A DNA stretch of 45,494 nt from an uncultured Arenicella sp. (GTDB lineage Bacteria > Pseudomonadota > Gammaproteobacteria > Arenicellales > Arenicellaceae): assembly GCA_938045295.1 (NCBI GenBank), contig CALINO010000030.1, positions 1 to 45,494 of the forward strand. Direction: 5' to 3'. This document shows, in pieces, positions 23,611-33,505 of the stretch. The notes under the pieces are model-generated. The model ran no database searches and was not told the DNA's origin. It saw nothing but the letters and a program-made list of their open reading frames with translations. Every line of letters begins with the position of its first letter. Positions within the stretch are counted from its first letter, which is position 1. The position numbers and the translations under genes are program-made.

Positions 23611-25326
23611 GTGCAGTTAACCGGCGCAGACATAGTAGTTAAAAGCCTGAAAGAAGAGGGCGTTAAGCATGTATTTGGCTACCCGGGTGGTGCGGCCTTG
23701 CATATTTACGATGCATTTCATAGGCAAGACGACGTCGAACATATTTTGGTTCGCCACGAACAAGGCGCTACGCATGCGGCCGATGGTTATGCGCGCTCAA
23801 CCGGTCAAGCTGGCGTGGTACTGGTTACCTCTGGGCCAGGTATTACTAATGCGATTACGGGCATTGCCACTGCCTACATGGATTCAATTCCCATGGTGGT
23901 GTTGTCAGGGCAAGTTATGAAGCCATTAATTGGCTATGACGCGTTTCAAGAAATCGACGCGGTTGGTATTAGCCGCCCTTGTGTGAAGCACAACTTTCTT
24001 ATCCAGAATGTTGAAGATATTGCCAGCACCATTAAAAAAGCATTCCATATTGCTACTACTGGCCGACCTGGCCCAGTATTGGTGGATATTCCTAAAGATA
24101 TTACCGCTGATGTGGCCGAGTTTATCTACCCTGAAGCGCTTGAAATGCGTTCGTTTTTGCCGCCACGCAAGGCTGAGAACAGTGAAATTTTAACCGCGGT
24201 TGAGGCTATTTTAAACGCTAAAAAACCAGTGGTTTACACTGGCGGCGGCATTGTGTTGGCGGACGCTCAGAAACCGTTAGCCGAGTTCGTTCATAAATTA
24301 GGGTTTCCGTGCACCAATACACTGATGGGGTTGGGCGGTTTCCCTCATTCTGACCCGCAATATATCGGTATGTTAGGCATGCACGGCACTTACGAAGCCA
24401 ATATGGCCATGCACGACGCCGATTTGATTATTGCTTTGGGTGCTCGATTTGATGACCGTGTTACTGGCACATTAGGTAACTTTGCTCCCGATGCCAAAGT
24501 GATTCATGTTGATATTGACCCGTCGGTTATTGATAAAAATATCAAGGCAGACATTCCTGTTGTCGCGGATGTGAAAGAAGTTCTGAATGCGTTCAATAAT
24601 GAGTTACAGCGGCGAGAAAAAGACATTAATCCCGAGCTGATTGGCGATTGGTGGGCACAAATTAAGCAATGGCAATCGCTAGACAGCTTATGGTACCAGC
24701 ACAGCGATGAGGTTATTAAACCTCAATACGTGGTGCAAAAGTTGCATGAAGTGACCGGTGGTGAAGCGTTTGTTACCTCAGACGTTGGCCAGCATCAAAT
24801 GTTTGCTGCTCAATTTTATGGGTTTTCTGACACGCACAAATGGATTAACTCTGGTGGCCTAGGCACCATGGGCTTCGGCTTACCCGCGGCCATGGGCGTT
24901 AAAGTGGCGCACAGAGATGCCGATGTGGCCTGTGTGACTGGTGAAGGCAGCATTCAAATGTGCATACAAGAGCTGGCCACGTGTAGGCAATATGATTTGC
25001 CGGTTAAGGTAATCAATTTAAATAACCGTTATCTTGGCATGGTTCGTCAGTGGCAAGAGTTTACGTATGAAAAGCGTTATTCAAACTCCTACATGGACTC
25101 TCTGCCTGATTTTGTTGCATTAGCCGAAGCCTACGGTCACGTTGGCATGCTGATTGAAAAGCCGGCTGATGTTGAAGGCGCATTGAAAGAAGCGTTTGCC
25201 ATGAAAGACCGCCTGGTGTTCATGGACTTTATTACCGACAGAGAAGAGAACGTATACCCGATGATTGAAGCGGGTAAAGGGCACCATGAAATGCGTATGC
25301 GTCCTGGTTCTAAGACCTTAGCTTAA
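23611..25326 (+). CDS. ilvI: Acetolactate synthase, large subunit
   Basis: A 571-residue ThDP enzyme, first step of valine and leucine synthesis. The catalytic Glu is E50 in RHEQGATHAADGYAR; FAD/CoA-like central domain and the ThDP motif (GEGSIQM ... NLNNRYLGM) are intact. The frame is open from a TTG at 23512, but that would include the leader hairpin; the GTG at 23611 has GGAG at ideal spacing and gives the usual N-terminus (QLTGADIVVKSLKEEGVKH). Followed after 16 bases by the regulatory subunit. Confidence 0.95.
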   Translation: MQLTGADIVVKSLKEEGVKHVFGYPGGAALHIYDAFHRQDDVEHILVRHEQGATHAADGYARSTGQAGVVLVTSGPGITNAITGIATAYMDSIPMVVLSGQVMKPLIGYDAFQEIDAVGISRPCVKHNFLIQNVEDIASTIKKAFHIATTGRPGPVLVDIPKDITADVAEFIYPEALEMRSFLPPRKAENSEILTAVEAILNAKKPVVYTGGGIVLADAQKPLAEFVHKLGFPCTNTLMGLGGFPHSDPQYIGMLGMHGTYEANMAMHDADLIIALGARFDDRVTGTLGNFAPDAKVIHVDIDPSVIDKNIKADIPVVADVKEVLNAFNNELQRREKDINPELIGDWWAQIKQWQSLDSLWYQHSDEVIKPQYVVQKLHEVTGGEAFVTSDVGQHQMFAAQFYGFSDTHKWINSGGLGTMGFGLPAAMGVKVAHRDADVACVTGEGSIQMCIQELATCRQYDLPVKVINLNNRYLGMVRQWQEFTYEKRYSNSYMDSLPDFVALAEAYGHVGMLIEKPADVEGALKEAFAMKDRLVFMDFITDREENVYPMIEAGKGHHEMRMRPGSKTLA

Positions 25327-25342
25327 GTAGAGGCCAAAAATC

Positions 25343-25840
25343 ATGAGACATATCATTTCTGTTTTACTAGAAAACGAATCTGGCGCGTTATCTCGAGTTG
25401 CTGGGCTTTTTTCAGCACGCGGTTACAATATCGAATCTTTAACGGTGGCACCTACTCACGATGCCACCTTGTCTAGAATGACGATTGTTACCACCGGCGA
25501 TGATCGAAAAATTGATCAGATCGAAAAGCACCTCTACAAATTGATCGACGTAGCTGCACTGCAAGATATTACTATTGCTGGGCACTTAGAGCGTGAAATT
25601 GTGTTGGTGAAAGTCAAAGTTGAACCCAACCAAATTGAGACATTGCAACAAATTGCCAAAGGTTTTAATTGCTCATTAAGTCAAGTGAACGAGCAGTTGT
25701 TCATTATTGAAATGAGCGGCAGTTGCGAGAAAGTAGACGAACTACTCAATAGTCTTAATGACGGTGAAATCATTGAAGTGGCGCGTTCTGGTGCCATCGG
25801 TATTTGTTCCGGCGAAAGCGCCTTATCAATACCAGCCTAA
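25343..25840 (+). CDS. ilvH: Acetolactate synthase, small regulatory subunit
   Basis: A 165-residue protein with an N-terminal ACT domain (RHIISVLLENESGALSRVAG, FSARGYNIESLTVAPT) that binds valine for feedback inhibition, and a C-terminal domain (IETLQQIAKGF, RSGAIGICSGE). Normal length. It sits immediately after ilvI; ilvC, which often follows, is not here; psd follows. Confidence 0.95.
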   Translation: MRHIISVLLENESGALSRVAGLFSARGYNIESLTVAPTHDATLSRMTIVTTGDDRKIDQIEKHLYKLIDVAALQDITIAGHLEREIVLVKVKVEPNQIETLQQIAKGFNCSLSQVNEQLFIIEMSGSCEKVDELLNSLNDGEIIEVARSGAIGICSGESALSIPA

Positions 25841-25929
25841 CTGTTTTATTGACCAAATTTACATAAGCACGATGTTGAGCTTTGGGTTTATACCAGAGCT
25901 TAGCTTGAGATGCTTTTCAGGTAACTATA

Positions 25930-26574
25930 ATGAAAAAAATTGATACGCACCCCCTGTTAGCAAGAGAGGGTTGGTTTTACATAGCACTAACATTAGTATC
26001 GGCCGTCATTACTACTGCCGTATTTCCTTTTTATGTGGCGATTTTCTTTTGGGTGATTGCCGCATTTGTATTGCAGTTTTTCCGTGACCCGCATCGTGAT
26101 ATTCCTCAACAAGAGGGTGCTGTTATTTCACCAGCCGATGGAAAAGTTATTTTCACTGGCGTTGTTGATGACCCGTATCTCGATAGAAAAGCATTTAAAA
26201 TCAGTGTCTTTATGAATGTTTTTTCAGTGCATTCTAATCGTGCCCCTGTGGCCGGCACGGTGAAAAATATTTGGTATAACCCAGGTTTGTTCGTTAATGC
26301 TGCGCTTGATAAAGCGTCGATGGAGAACGAGAGAAATGCGGTTTGGTATCAAACCAACGACGGCGTTGATGTGGTGTCTGTGCAAGTGGCAGGTTTAGTA
26401 GCACGCCGAATTCTGTGTTATGTAAACGAAGGTGATGAACTAGAGCAGGGGCAGCGTTATGGATTTATCCGTTTTGGCTCGCGCGTAGACCTGTTCTTAC
26501 CTGAAGACTTTTCACCTGAAGTAGCTCTGGGGCAGAACGTGTCTTCTGGCACCTCCATTTTGGGTAAGTTCTAG
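25930..26574 (+). CDS. psd: Phosphatidylserine decarboxylase, short type
   Basis: A 214-residue proenzyme of the short PSD family (the archaetidylserine-decarboxylase-like type), shorter than the ~290-residue E. coli enzyme. Two N-terminal hydrophobic segments (residues 16-50), then SPADGKV, FMNVFSVHSNRAPVAG and the self-cleavage site FGSRVD (G183-S184), where Ser becomes the pyruvoyl group. It makes phosphatidylethanolamine. A CAGGTAA site precedes the ATG. It is 89 bases after ilvH and is followed by a terminator; no pssA is adjacent. Confidence 0.92.
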   Translation: MKKIDTHPLLAREGWFYIALTLVSAVITTAVFPFYVAIFFWVIAAFVLQFFRDPHRDIPQQEGAVISPADGKVIFTGVVDDPYLDRKAFKISVFMNVFSVHSNRAPVAGTVKNIWYNPGLFVNAALDKASMENERNAVWYQTNDGVDVVSVQVAGLVARRILCYVNEGDELEQGQRYGFIRFGSRVDLFLPEDFSPEVALGQNVSSGTSILGKF

Positions 26575-26604
26575 CGCACGTACTGACAGTTCTAGTTATG
26601 AACA

Positions 26605-26634
26605 ATAAAAAAGCGGCCATTGGCCGCTTTTTTA
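26605..26634. terminator. Bidirectional terminator between psd and folE
   Basis: An almost perfect palindrome: AATAAAAAAGCGGCCA and its complement TGGCCGCTTTTTTATT. It can serve both convergent genes. Confidence 0.93.
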
Positions 26635-26687
26635 TTGTGTGTTTTAAACAGCTTATGTCGCTGTTTAACTAACCTAACCCTACTTCG

Positions 26688-27230
26688 CTAATTACTGACT
26701 AAAGATAAAAATTCTGCGCGAGTGGACTGATTGCTGCGAAAGATGCCTAACATTGACGACGTTTTCATCAATGAGTTTTGCTTTTGTACTCCGCGCATCA
26801 TCATGCACATATGCTTTGCTTCAATCACCACCGCAACGCCTTCAGCACCGGTGACTTCGCGCACGGTTTCGGCAATTTCTGTGGTTAACTGCTCTTGAAT
26901 TTGCATACGCCTTGCATACATATCTACGATACGTGCAATTTTAGATAAGCCTAATACTTTGCCATTAGGAATGTACGCAACATGAGCCTTGCCAATGAAC
27001 GGCAATAAATGATGTTCACACATTGAATACAACTCAATGTCTTTAACAATAACCATTTCACGTGAGTCAGAAGGAAACAGCGCATTGTTAATAACATCGT
27101 CTAAGTTTTGGCGATAACCCTGAGTTAAAAACTCCATGGCTTTGGCTGCTCTTTTAGGGGTATCTAATAAACCCGGGCGAGTTAAATCTTCACCACAGGC
27201 TTTAATGATTTTTTTGTATGCGTCTTCCAT
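26688..27230 (-). CDS. folE: GTP cyclohydrolase I
   Basis: A 180-residue type I enzyme making dihydroneopterin triphosphate from GTP. Zinc ligands C71, H74 ([10 protein letters not shown]) and C142 (KHMCMMMRG) are spaced as in E. coli; [18 protein letters not shown] and RGVQKQNS are conserved. I place the start at ATG 27230, which has GAGG six bases upstream and gives the usual [15 protein letters not shown]; an ATG at 27254 would add eight residues without a good ribosome binding site. Confidence 0.95.
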   Translation of the reverse strand: MEDAYKKIIKACGEDLTRPGLLDTPKRAAKAMEFLTQGYRQNLDDVINNALFPSDSREMVIVKDIELYSMCEHHLLPFIGKAHVAYIPNGKVLGLSKIARIVDMYARRMQIQEQLTTEIAETVREVTGAEGVAVVIEAKHMCMMMRGVQKQNSLMKTSSMLGIFRSNQSTRAEFLSLVSN

Positions 27231-27405
27231 TGGAACCTCATCCGGATTAAACATCGTGGCAGGTATTATATGTCGTAAATATTCATCTTTCGCCTCATTT
27301 TTATGTCACTCTTCGTGTTATCTTTGACATCTTGTTAGATTATTGTCGTCTTGGCTGCGTCGCCTTGGTAAATCCTCTTTATTTGATGAAACTGTAAAAA
27401 AGAAT

Positions 27406-29763
27406 ATGGAACAAAAACTCATAAGGATTTTAATTCGTTTCCGAATTTTATTTGCGTTAGCCAGTTTGGCGCTGACATTTTTGTTTGCTTACGGTGCCAA
27501 GAGTTTGTATCTCGAGACAGACTATAAAATTTACTTTGAAGACGACGAGCCGCAGTTGGTTGCCCACGAGTCCATGGAAGACATGTACACCAAAACGGAC
27601 AATTTAATTGTTCTGTTGCGTGCAAAAGACGGGCAATTATTTACCCAGCGTATGTTGGGGTTGGTTTTTGACATCACTGAGCAAGGCTGGCAAACACCGT
27701 TTGTTATGCGCGTTGATTCGGTCACCAATTTTCAGCACACCTCGGCTGATGGCGATGACTTGCTGGTGGAAGACTTAGTGTTAGACCCAGCTGATTTAAG
27801 CCCGCAAAAAATTCAGCGCGTAAAAGAGGTTGCACTGAGTGAAAGTCAAATCTTTAAGCGTTTAGTGTCGGCTGATGCCAGCACTGCATTGATCAATATT
27901 ACTCTTGAGCTGCCGCCAGAAGTTGACCCTACGGCCACATTAGAAGAGCAGGCTAAGCAACGTACGGCAAGAGATGCCTCTCACCCAGAGGTGGTGGCTT
28001 TTGGTAATGCCTTAGTCGAAAAAATAAAGGCGCAGTCTGAGTACGCCGATGTCGAACTGCACTTGTCCGGCGTGTCGATTATTACTAACACCTTTGCCAC
28101 CTCATCACAGAAAGATGGCATGCAATTAATACCGCTAATGTACGCGATTATTTTAATTGCGTTGGCCTTCTTTCTACGATCATTTGGCGCGGTGATTGGC
28201 AGTTTATTAATTATCGCCTGTGCCAGTGTGGCGTCGTTTGGTGCTGCAGGTTGGATCGGTTATGCCATTAATGCGGTCAATGTCAGTGCCCCCACCATTG
28301 TATTAACCATTGCGGTGTGCGATGCGGTTCACCTGCTGTCGGTGTATCTGAGCAACCTTGGCAGTGAAGTTGATGGCGTTGCAATGAGCCCAGAAGAAGC
28401 CATGAGCGAAAGCTTTCGATTGAACCTGCAACCGATTGTGTTAACCAGCGTGACCACGGCGGTTGGTTTTCTAACGCTCAATTTTTCAATCTCACCGCCG
28501 TTCGCTGAATTAGGTAATATGACCGCGGCCGGCGTTATGTGGGCGATGGTGCTTACCTTTACCTTGCTGCCAGCGGTAACCATGTTGTTGGTGCGAAAAC
28601 GCAAAGTCAAAACCAAACAAAGCCGATTTTTTACCCTGTTTGCTGATTTTGTTATTAAATACCGTTACCGAGTATTAGTGGGCACCATGGCGGTGTCATT
28701 GGGGCTGATTTCATTGATACCGCTAAATGTGCTCGATGATGACCCCATTAAGTATTTTAAACACGGTGTTCCGTATCGAGATGCGTCTGAGTTTTCGTTA
28801 AAACACATTCCCACTGTTAAAGACATGAACTTTAATATCAGTTGTGGTGAATCGGCGTGCGTCAATGACCCCAAATTTCTTGCCACGCTGGAGTCGTTTA
28901 AAGAGTTTTTGGCCAGTCAGCCTGGGGTAGAGCATGTGGTGACCTACGCCGATGTGCTTAAACGGTTAAATAAAAGCATGAACGGCGATCAACAAGCGTT
29001 TTACCGTGTGCCTGAGCAAGCTGACTTGGCGGCTCAATACAGCCTGATGTACGAAATGTCGTTGCCTTACGGTTTGGACCTAAATAACATGCTGAATCTC
29101 GATAAGTCAGCGACCAAAGTAAGCATGTTTGCTGACAATATTACCAATGCTGAGCTCATTGCATTGTCTAAGCGCAGCGAGCAATGGCTAAGCGAGAACT
29201 TTCAACGTGATTTGGCCCCACCCGGCAGTATCAGTTTAATGTTTGCGCACATCGGTGAAAATAATATCCGCTCTATGTTGTGGGGTGGAATCATCGCCGT
29301 TATTGCTATCGCAATCACTATTTTAATTGCGCTTCGATCTTTCCGTTACGCGTTAGTCAGTATGCTGCCCAACAGTGTTCCGGTATTTATGTCGTTTGGT
29401 GTGTGGGGGCTGTTGGTGGGGCAGGTTAATATGGCGGTGGCCGCGGTATTCAGTATTGCCCTTGGCATACTGGTGGATGATACCGTGCACTTTATTAGTA
29501 AGTATCGGCGAGCACGTTTGGTGAAAGGCTTTACTCCCGAGCAATCCATTCACTATGCTTTTGATAACGTTGGCGGCGCATTGGTTATCACCACCATCGT
29601 GTTGTCGCTAGGTTTTGCAGTGCTGGGCACGTCGGACTTTAATTTAAATTCAATGACCGGAACGCTCACGGCCATTACGGTGGTCTTTGCATTGGTGTTT
29701 GATTTCTTAATTCTACCGCCGATTCTAATGCTGCTTGACCGTGATTCAACGGTCGAAACGTAA
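27406..29763 (+). CDS. RND-superfamily (MMPL-type) exporter
   Basis: A 785-residue polytopic inner-membrane protein with two RND halves. TM1 is at about residues 12-32, followed by a large periplasmic loop, then a cluster of five helices (about 240-400) with DAVHLLSVYL. The second half repeats this: TM7, a periplasmic loop and helices 8-12 with DDTVHFISKYRRA near residue 690. This layout matches predicted RND exporters of the MMPL/HpnN group, which move lipids or hydrophobic compounds. The frame is open from a TTG at 27343, but the ATG at 27406 gives a normal start. A crotonase gene follows after 23 bases. Cargo unknown. Confidence 0.88.
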   Translation: MEQKLIRILIRFRILFALASLALTFLFAYGAKSLYLETDYKIYFEDDEPQLVAHESMEDMYTKTDNLIVLLRAKDGQLFTQRMLGLVFDITEQGWQTPFVMRVDSVTNFQHTSADGDDLLVEDLVLDPADLSPQKIQRVKEVALSESQIFKRLVSADASTALINITLELPPEVDPTATLEEQAKQRTARDASHPEVVAFGNALVEKIKAQSEYADVELHLSGVSIITNTFATSSQKDGMQLIPLMYAIILIALAFFLRSFGAVIGSLLIIACASVASFGAAGWIGYAINAVNVSAPTIVLTIAVCDAVHLLSVYLSNLGSEVDGVAMSPEEAMSESFRLNLQPIVLTSVTTAVGFLTLNFSISPPFAELGNMTAAGVMWAMVLTFTLLPAVTMLLVRKRKVKTKQSRFFTLFADFVIKYRYRVLVGTMAVSLGLISLIPLNVLDDDPIKYFKHGVPYRDASEFSLKHIPTVKDMNFNISCGESACVNDPKFLATLESFKEFLASQPGVEHVVTYADVLKRLNKSMNGDQQAFYRVPEQADLAAQYSLMYEMSLPYGLDLNNMLNLDKSATKVSMFADNITNAELIALSKRSEQWLSENFQRDLAPPGSISLMFAHIGENNIRSMLWGGIIAVIAIAITILIALRSFRYALVSMLPNSVPVFMSFGVWGLLVGQVNMAVAAVFSIALGILVDDTVHFISKYRRARLVKGFTPEQSIHYAFDNVGGALVITTIVLSLGFAVLGTSDFNLNSMTGTLTAITVVFALVFDFLILPPILMLLDRDSTVET

Positions 29764-29786
29764 GTTAATCATTTTTACTCACTGTT

Positions 29787-30590
29787 ATGTCGCTAATTAA
29801 TGATCGTATTGAGTTCAGTGTTGACTCACACATTGCTACAGTAACGTTGCACAGGCCGTCTAAGATGAACGCCTTAGACCAAGCCATGTTCGAAGCCATA
29901 GAACAGGTTGGCGAACAAATTAATGCCGATAAATCCATTCGCGCTGTGGTGTTATCTGGCGCAGGTGGTAATTTTTGTTCAGGTCTAGACAAATCCAGTT
30001 TTGAAGGCTTACTGAATGGCAGTTCAATACTCAACTCTCTTGCTGAGCGCTCTCACGGCATTGCCAATCGCCCCCAGCATGCGGTTTGGTTATGGCGAGA
30101 ACTTGCGGTGCCGGTGATTTGCGCAATAGAAGGCATGGCCTTAGGCGGAGGTTTGCAAATTGCCTTAGGCGCTGACATGAGAATCGCCAGCCGACAAAGC
30201 CAGTACTCAATATTGGAACTGAAATGGGGCATTATTCCAGACATGGGCAGCAGTCAAATTTTGCCGCACCTAGTGCGCGATGATGTTCTTCGTGAACTCA
30301 CCTACACGGCGCGCACGTTCTCAGCCAGCGAAGCAAAAGAGTGGGGCTTTATTACTGATATTGCAGATAGCCCTCTTGAGCGCGCCATGGCGTTGGCAAG
30401 TGACATCGCCAATAAAAACCCCGATGCCATTCGTGCCAGCAAGAGGGTAATTAATCAAAGTTATCACCAGAGTATTGCCGATGGGCTGCTTATGGAATCG
30501 GTAGAACAAGACCGCATTATGGGCTCAGACAACCAGATTGAAGCGGTCATGGCCGTGTTGCAAAAACGCACTGCTAATTTCAAAGACTGA
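29787..30590 (+). CDS. Crotonase/enoyl-CoA hydratase family protein
   Basis: A 267-residue crotonase. The oxyanion-hole segments are HRPSKMNALD...SGLD and EGMALGGGLQIALGADMRIAS. At the catalytic positions it has Gln124 (where rat hydratase has Glu144), Glu144 (equivalent to hydratase Glu164) and Asp152 in GIIPDMGS, a position where dienoyl-CoA isomerases also carry Asp. It is thus more isomerase-like than a classic hydratase, though the first acidic residue is missing. Only 23 bases follow the exporter stop, so the two may be co-transcribed. The substrate is unknown. Confidence 0.85.
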   Translation: MSLINDRIEFSVDSHIATVTLHRPSKMNALDQAMFEAIEQVGEQINADKSIRAVVLSGAGGNFCSGLDKSSFEGLLNGSSILNSLAERSHGIANRPQHAVWLWRELAVPVICAIEGMALGGGLQIALGADMRIASRQSQYSILELKWGIIPDMGSSQILPHLVRDDVLRELTYTARTFSASEAKEWGFITDIADSPLERAMALASDIANKNPDAIRASKRVINQSYHQSIADGLLMESVEQDRIMGSDNQIEAVMAVLQKRTANFKD

Positions 30591-30628
30591 TCACACTTTC
30601 ATTATTAAGATCAAGTTGATGTCTGGCC

Positions 30629-31690
30629 TTAAGAAGGCAAGGTACGATTAATAAAGGTTTCCACTTCATGCCATGCGGCATTGGCCGAGCCGTGCCCCAT
30701 ATTAAATAAATGCCAGTCGTGCAGTTGGTTTTTCCAAACCTGCAGCGTTACTTGAGAGCCCGATGCGCTGGCTTTATTAACGTAGCGAATAGATTCACCC
30801 AGCAGCACTTCGTTTGAGCTGGCATGAATCAGCGTGGGTGGTAAATCAGATAAGTCTTGAAACAAGGGCGACGCCAATGGGTTGGCAGGGTTAATGCGCA
30901 TTATAAACAAACCCAGCCACGCTCTTACGGCGCTTGGCAGTTTAGTCAGCAATGAATAGCCTTCGCCCAGCATTTTGTCGGTTTTGATGTTTGCTTTGGC
31001 GGTGGGAGACGCCAATGTCATGTCGGTCGACGGTGAAAATGCAACCACGCAATTGGGTTTTTGTTTTGCGTTATGTTTGCTCCAAGCTGAGATCATCAGC
31101 GCCAAACTGCCGCCGGCCGAATCGCCAGCAACCAGTAAGCTTTCCAGAGGGTGTTCTCCATCAGGCGCATTGCTCAATAGCCAGTGGTACGCGTTTTGAG
31201 CGTCTTCAATGCTGGCTCCGCGCTTGTTTTCTGGCAGCATTCGGTAGTCAACTGACAACACCACGCCTTTGGTGAGCTTGGCTAATTTGTCGGCGAATTT
31301 CCGGTGCCCTTTAGGGCTGCCAAACAAAAACGCACCGCCGTGTAAAAATAATACTCGCCGTGCTGGGTTGTTGTTCTTTGCTATGGCCCACTCACAGGGT
31401 ACGCCATTGGCAGTGGTGGTTTTAAACTCCGTGTCGGTTTCCAAGTCGGCCGAAAGTTCATCGGCAAAGGTGCGCATGATTTGCAAGCCTCGCTTGACTG
31501 AACGGCACGACTTGACCTCGGCTCTAACGGCGTGTATTTCATGCAGTAAGCGTTGCGCGGCGGCCTCATCGTCTGGGTGCGCTTGAAACAGTTCGCCAAC
31601 CGGCTGGTCGTACATACTTAAGTCGGGGCCGCTAAGAAAAATAATGGCGGCTATATATAAGACTATCAGCAACAATATTATCGTAAACAA
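30629..31690 (-). CDS. Membrane-anchored alpha/beta-hydrolase, hormone-sensitive lipase family
   Basis: A 353-residue protein starting with a hydrophobic helix (residues 2-19) that probably anchors it to the inner membrane. The hydrolase domain has the HGGAF oxyanion motif (117-121), Ser191 in GDSAGG, and a C-terminal HDWHLF with the catalytic His. Such enzymes cleave short-chain esters or lipids. The start is a TTG at 31690, since no ATG lies before residue 26; GAGG is about 9 bases upstream. It converges with the crotonase gene. Confidence 0.82.
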   Translation of the reverse strand: MFTIILLLIVLYIAAIIFLSGPDLSMYDQPVGELFQAHPDDEAAAQRLLHEIHAVRAEVKSCRSVKRGLQIMRTFADELSADLETDTEFKTTTANGVPCEWAIAKNNNPARRVLFLHGGAFLFGSPKGHRKFADKLAKLTKGVVLSVDYRMLPENKRGASIEDAQNAYHWLLSNAPDGEHPLESLLVAGDSAGGSLALMISAWSKHNAKQKPNCVVAFSPSTDMTLASPTAKANIKTDKMLGEGYSLLTKLPSAVRAWLGLFIMRINPANPLASPLFQDLSDLPPTLIHASSNEVLLGESIRYVNKASASGSQVTLQVWKNQLHDWHLFNMGHGSANAAWHEVETFINRTLPS

Positions 31691-31835
31691 AGCAATAAAC
31701 CTCGCTAAAAAGTAGTACGCTATTAATGAATGTTTAATACTACAAGTTATTGATTTATTAATGAACTTGTAAACAGACGATGCACTGATTTTCTATTGGT
31801 TGAGTTATTAATTAAACGATTAATTGAGCGCCTTT

Positions 31836-32291
31836 ATGCAAATACATGAAAACAGAAACGAATTTTTAGATGACTTCATTCGTTTAAATGAGCAGTGGAT
31901 TTCCACTTACTTTGAGATTGAAGATATTGATCGCGCTTTAGCGGCTAACCCAGCTAAAGTCATTGAAGACGGCGGCTATATATTCACGTTACTGCTGAAT
32001 CAAGAGGTGGTGGGCGTCTGCGCTTTGTTTAATAAGGGGCAGGGTGTGTTTGAGCTTGCGCGCATGGCGATTAGCCCAGAACATCAAGGTGCCGGGTACG
32101 CGCATAAATTAATGGAAAAATGCTTGCGTAAACTGTCTGAACTTGCGGCGAACAAGGTGTATTTGGTGTCAAACACCAAGCTAAAACCGGCCATTGCACT
32201 GTATAAACGGTATGGCTTTAAAACGGTTTCTTTGGGGCAACACCCGGAATACTCCAGAGCTAATATTGTGATGGAGCGCTTGTTGAATTAG
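31836..32291 (+). CDS. GNAT family N-acetyltransferase
   Basis: A 151-residue GNAT protein. The acetyl-CoA-binding loop is ISPEHQGAGYAHKLMEKCLR, preceded by the FELARMAI strand, and the C-terminus has PAIALYKRYGFKTVSLGQHPEYSR, typical of motif B. Substrate unknown. The frame starts at a TTG (31824), but the ATG at 31836 is more likely. Its stop overlaps the stop of the convergent gene by 4 bases. Confidence 0.85.
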   Translation: MQIHENRNEFLDDFIRLNEQWISTYFEIEDIDRALAANPAKVIEDGGYIFTLLLNQEVVGVCALFNKGQGVFELARMAISPEHQGAGYAHKLMEKCLRKLSELAANKVYLVSNTKLKPAIALYKRYGFKTVSLGQHPEYSRANIVMERLLN

Positions 32292-33505
32292 CCGTGTTTA
32301 TTGGGGTGCTTACGTCTTAATAATCGAACTACAAATATGACGTTTGCCAGTAACAGCAAAGCGTACAAAATAGCGAATGGCCAGTCAGTGGCTATTTTCT
32401 TAATGCTGTTAAGCAATAAGGCTTTCTTACCGCTGCGTTGCACTTTACGCTGAATGATTCGTTTGGGCTTCAGGGTAGCGTAGTTTTCGGCCTGCGATGC
32501 TGGTACGGCCTTCACCTCTTGCAATGACCACGGTTGTGGCGAATTAATATCGCTTTCGTTAGGAATAATGTCTAAACGAATACGATCTAATAACTGGTGT
32601 GCCGGGGCTTGTGTTGTCAAATAATCTAACGGCAAGAAAAATTCACTGACACCAGCGTTACTGCTAACGCCCACTAGGCTGCTGGCGCGCTCAATAAATT
32701 GGTGGGCTTCGGTGGCGTAAAAAACTTGGTAGTTCACCTCACTGTTGCCATTTGGCACGTTGAGTTTGAAATACAAGCCAGCTAAATCTTGGGTGCTTAT
32801 GGCCAACGCTGGTGAGGCGAAAAACGGGTCATCGCCGTCTATTTGAAAGCCACTCGGGTCGCCTTGCAGGTTATTTTTATTCCAGCCCTGCAAGCTCACA
32901 GTAATGCCATTGGGTTCAACTTCAGCAATGCCCGCATAAACTCGGCTTATGGGGGTGAGTGATTGGTTTGTGATGCTGGCTGATGTTGCCTCAATCAAAC
33001 TGAAGAGTGGCTCAGGGTGTTTAGGCAACACTAAGCGGCATTGATGGCATTGATCAATGTCTAATCGAAGTGCTTGTTGGTCAGTGACTGTTAGCGAACT
33101 TGGCAGTGACAAATAAATGCCTTGGTTTTGCATTACTTGCTTGAGTGGCGCTTGAAATTTTACGCGATAAGCCGCGTCAAAACGCTTGTCTGTAATGAGC
33201 TTATAGAATAATTCAAAACTGACTAAATCAGCCTTACCACTAATTTCCGGAATGTGAATATACAGCGTTTGTTCGTTGGCGTTTTCTAAAGAATCTAAAC
33301 GGCCAATAACATATGCATCAGTGCCGGTGATCGTGTGGCTGCCATCATCGCTCGTAGTGATGTGGTGAGTAGCCACACGGTTGGTATTAATGCGGTTAAT
33401 TGGTTGCAGCGAATCAGCCCAGGCGGTGCGTGTGCTTGACACGGCGGCTGCAATGCTCACGCCCATGAGCGTTAATGCAACAAGATTGAATAGGGGTTTA
33501 ATCAC
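32288..33505 (-). CDS. Hypothetical periplasmic protein with C-terminal membrane anchor
   Basis: A 405-residue protein with a signal peptide (residues 1-31, ending TRTAWA), a large periplasmic region of beta-rich character with two Cys in QCHQC, and one C-terminal transmembrane helix (about 372-393, WPFAILYALLLLANVIFVV) followed by RLLRRKH. Not recognised. It overlaps the upstream GT-C-like gene by 8 bases and is probably expressed with it, so it may help the same glycan system. Confidence 0.7.
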   Translation of the reverse strand: MIKPLFNLVALTLMGVSIAAAVSSTRTAWADSLQPINRINTNRVATHHITTSDDGSHTITGTDAYVIGRLDSLENANEQTLYIHIPEISGKADLVSFELFYKLITDKRFDAAYRVKFQAPLKQVMQNQGIYLSLPSSLTVTDQQALRLDIDQCHQCRLVLPKHPEPLFSLIEATSASITNQSLTPISRVYAGIAEVEPNGITVSLQGWNKNNLQGDPSGFQIDGDDPFFASPALAISTQDLAGLYFKLNVPNGNSEVNYQVFYATEAHQFIERASSLVGVSSNAGVSEFFLPLDYLTTQAPAHQLLDRIRLDIIPNESDINSPQPWSLQEVKAVPASQAENYATLKPKRIIQRKVQRSGKKALLLNSIKKIATDWPFAILYALLLLANVIFVVRLLRRKHPNKHG

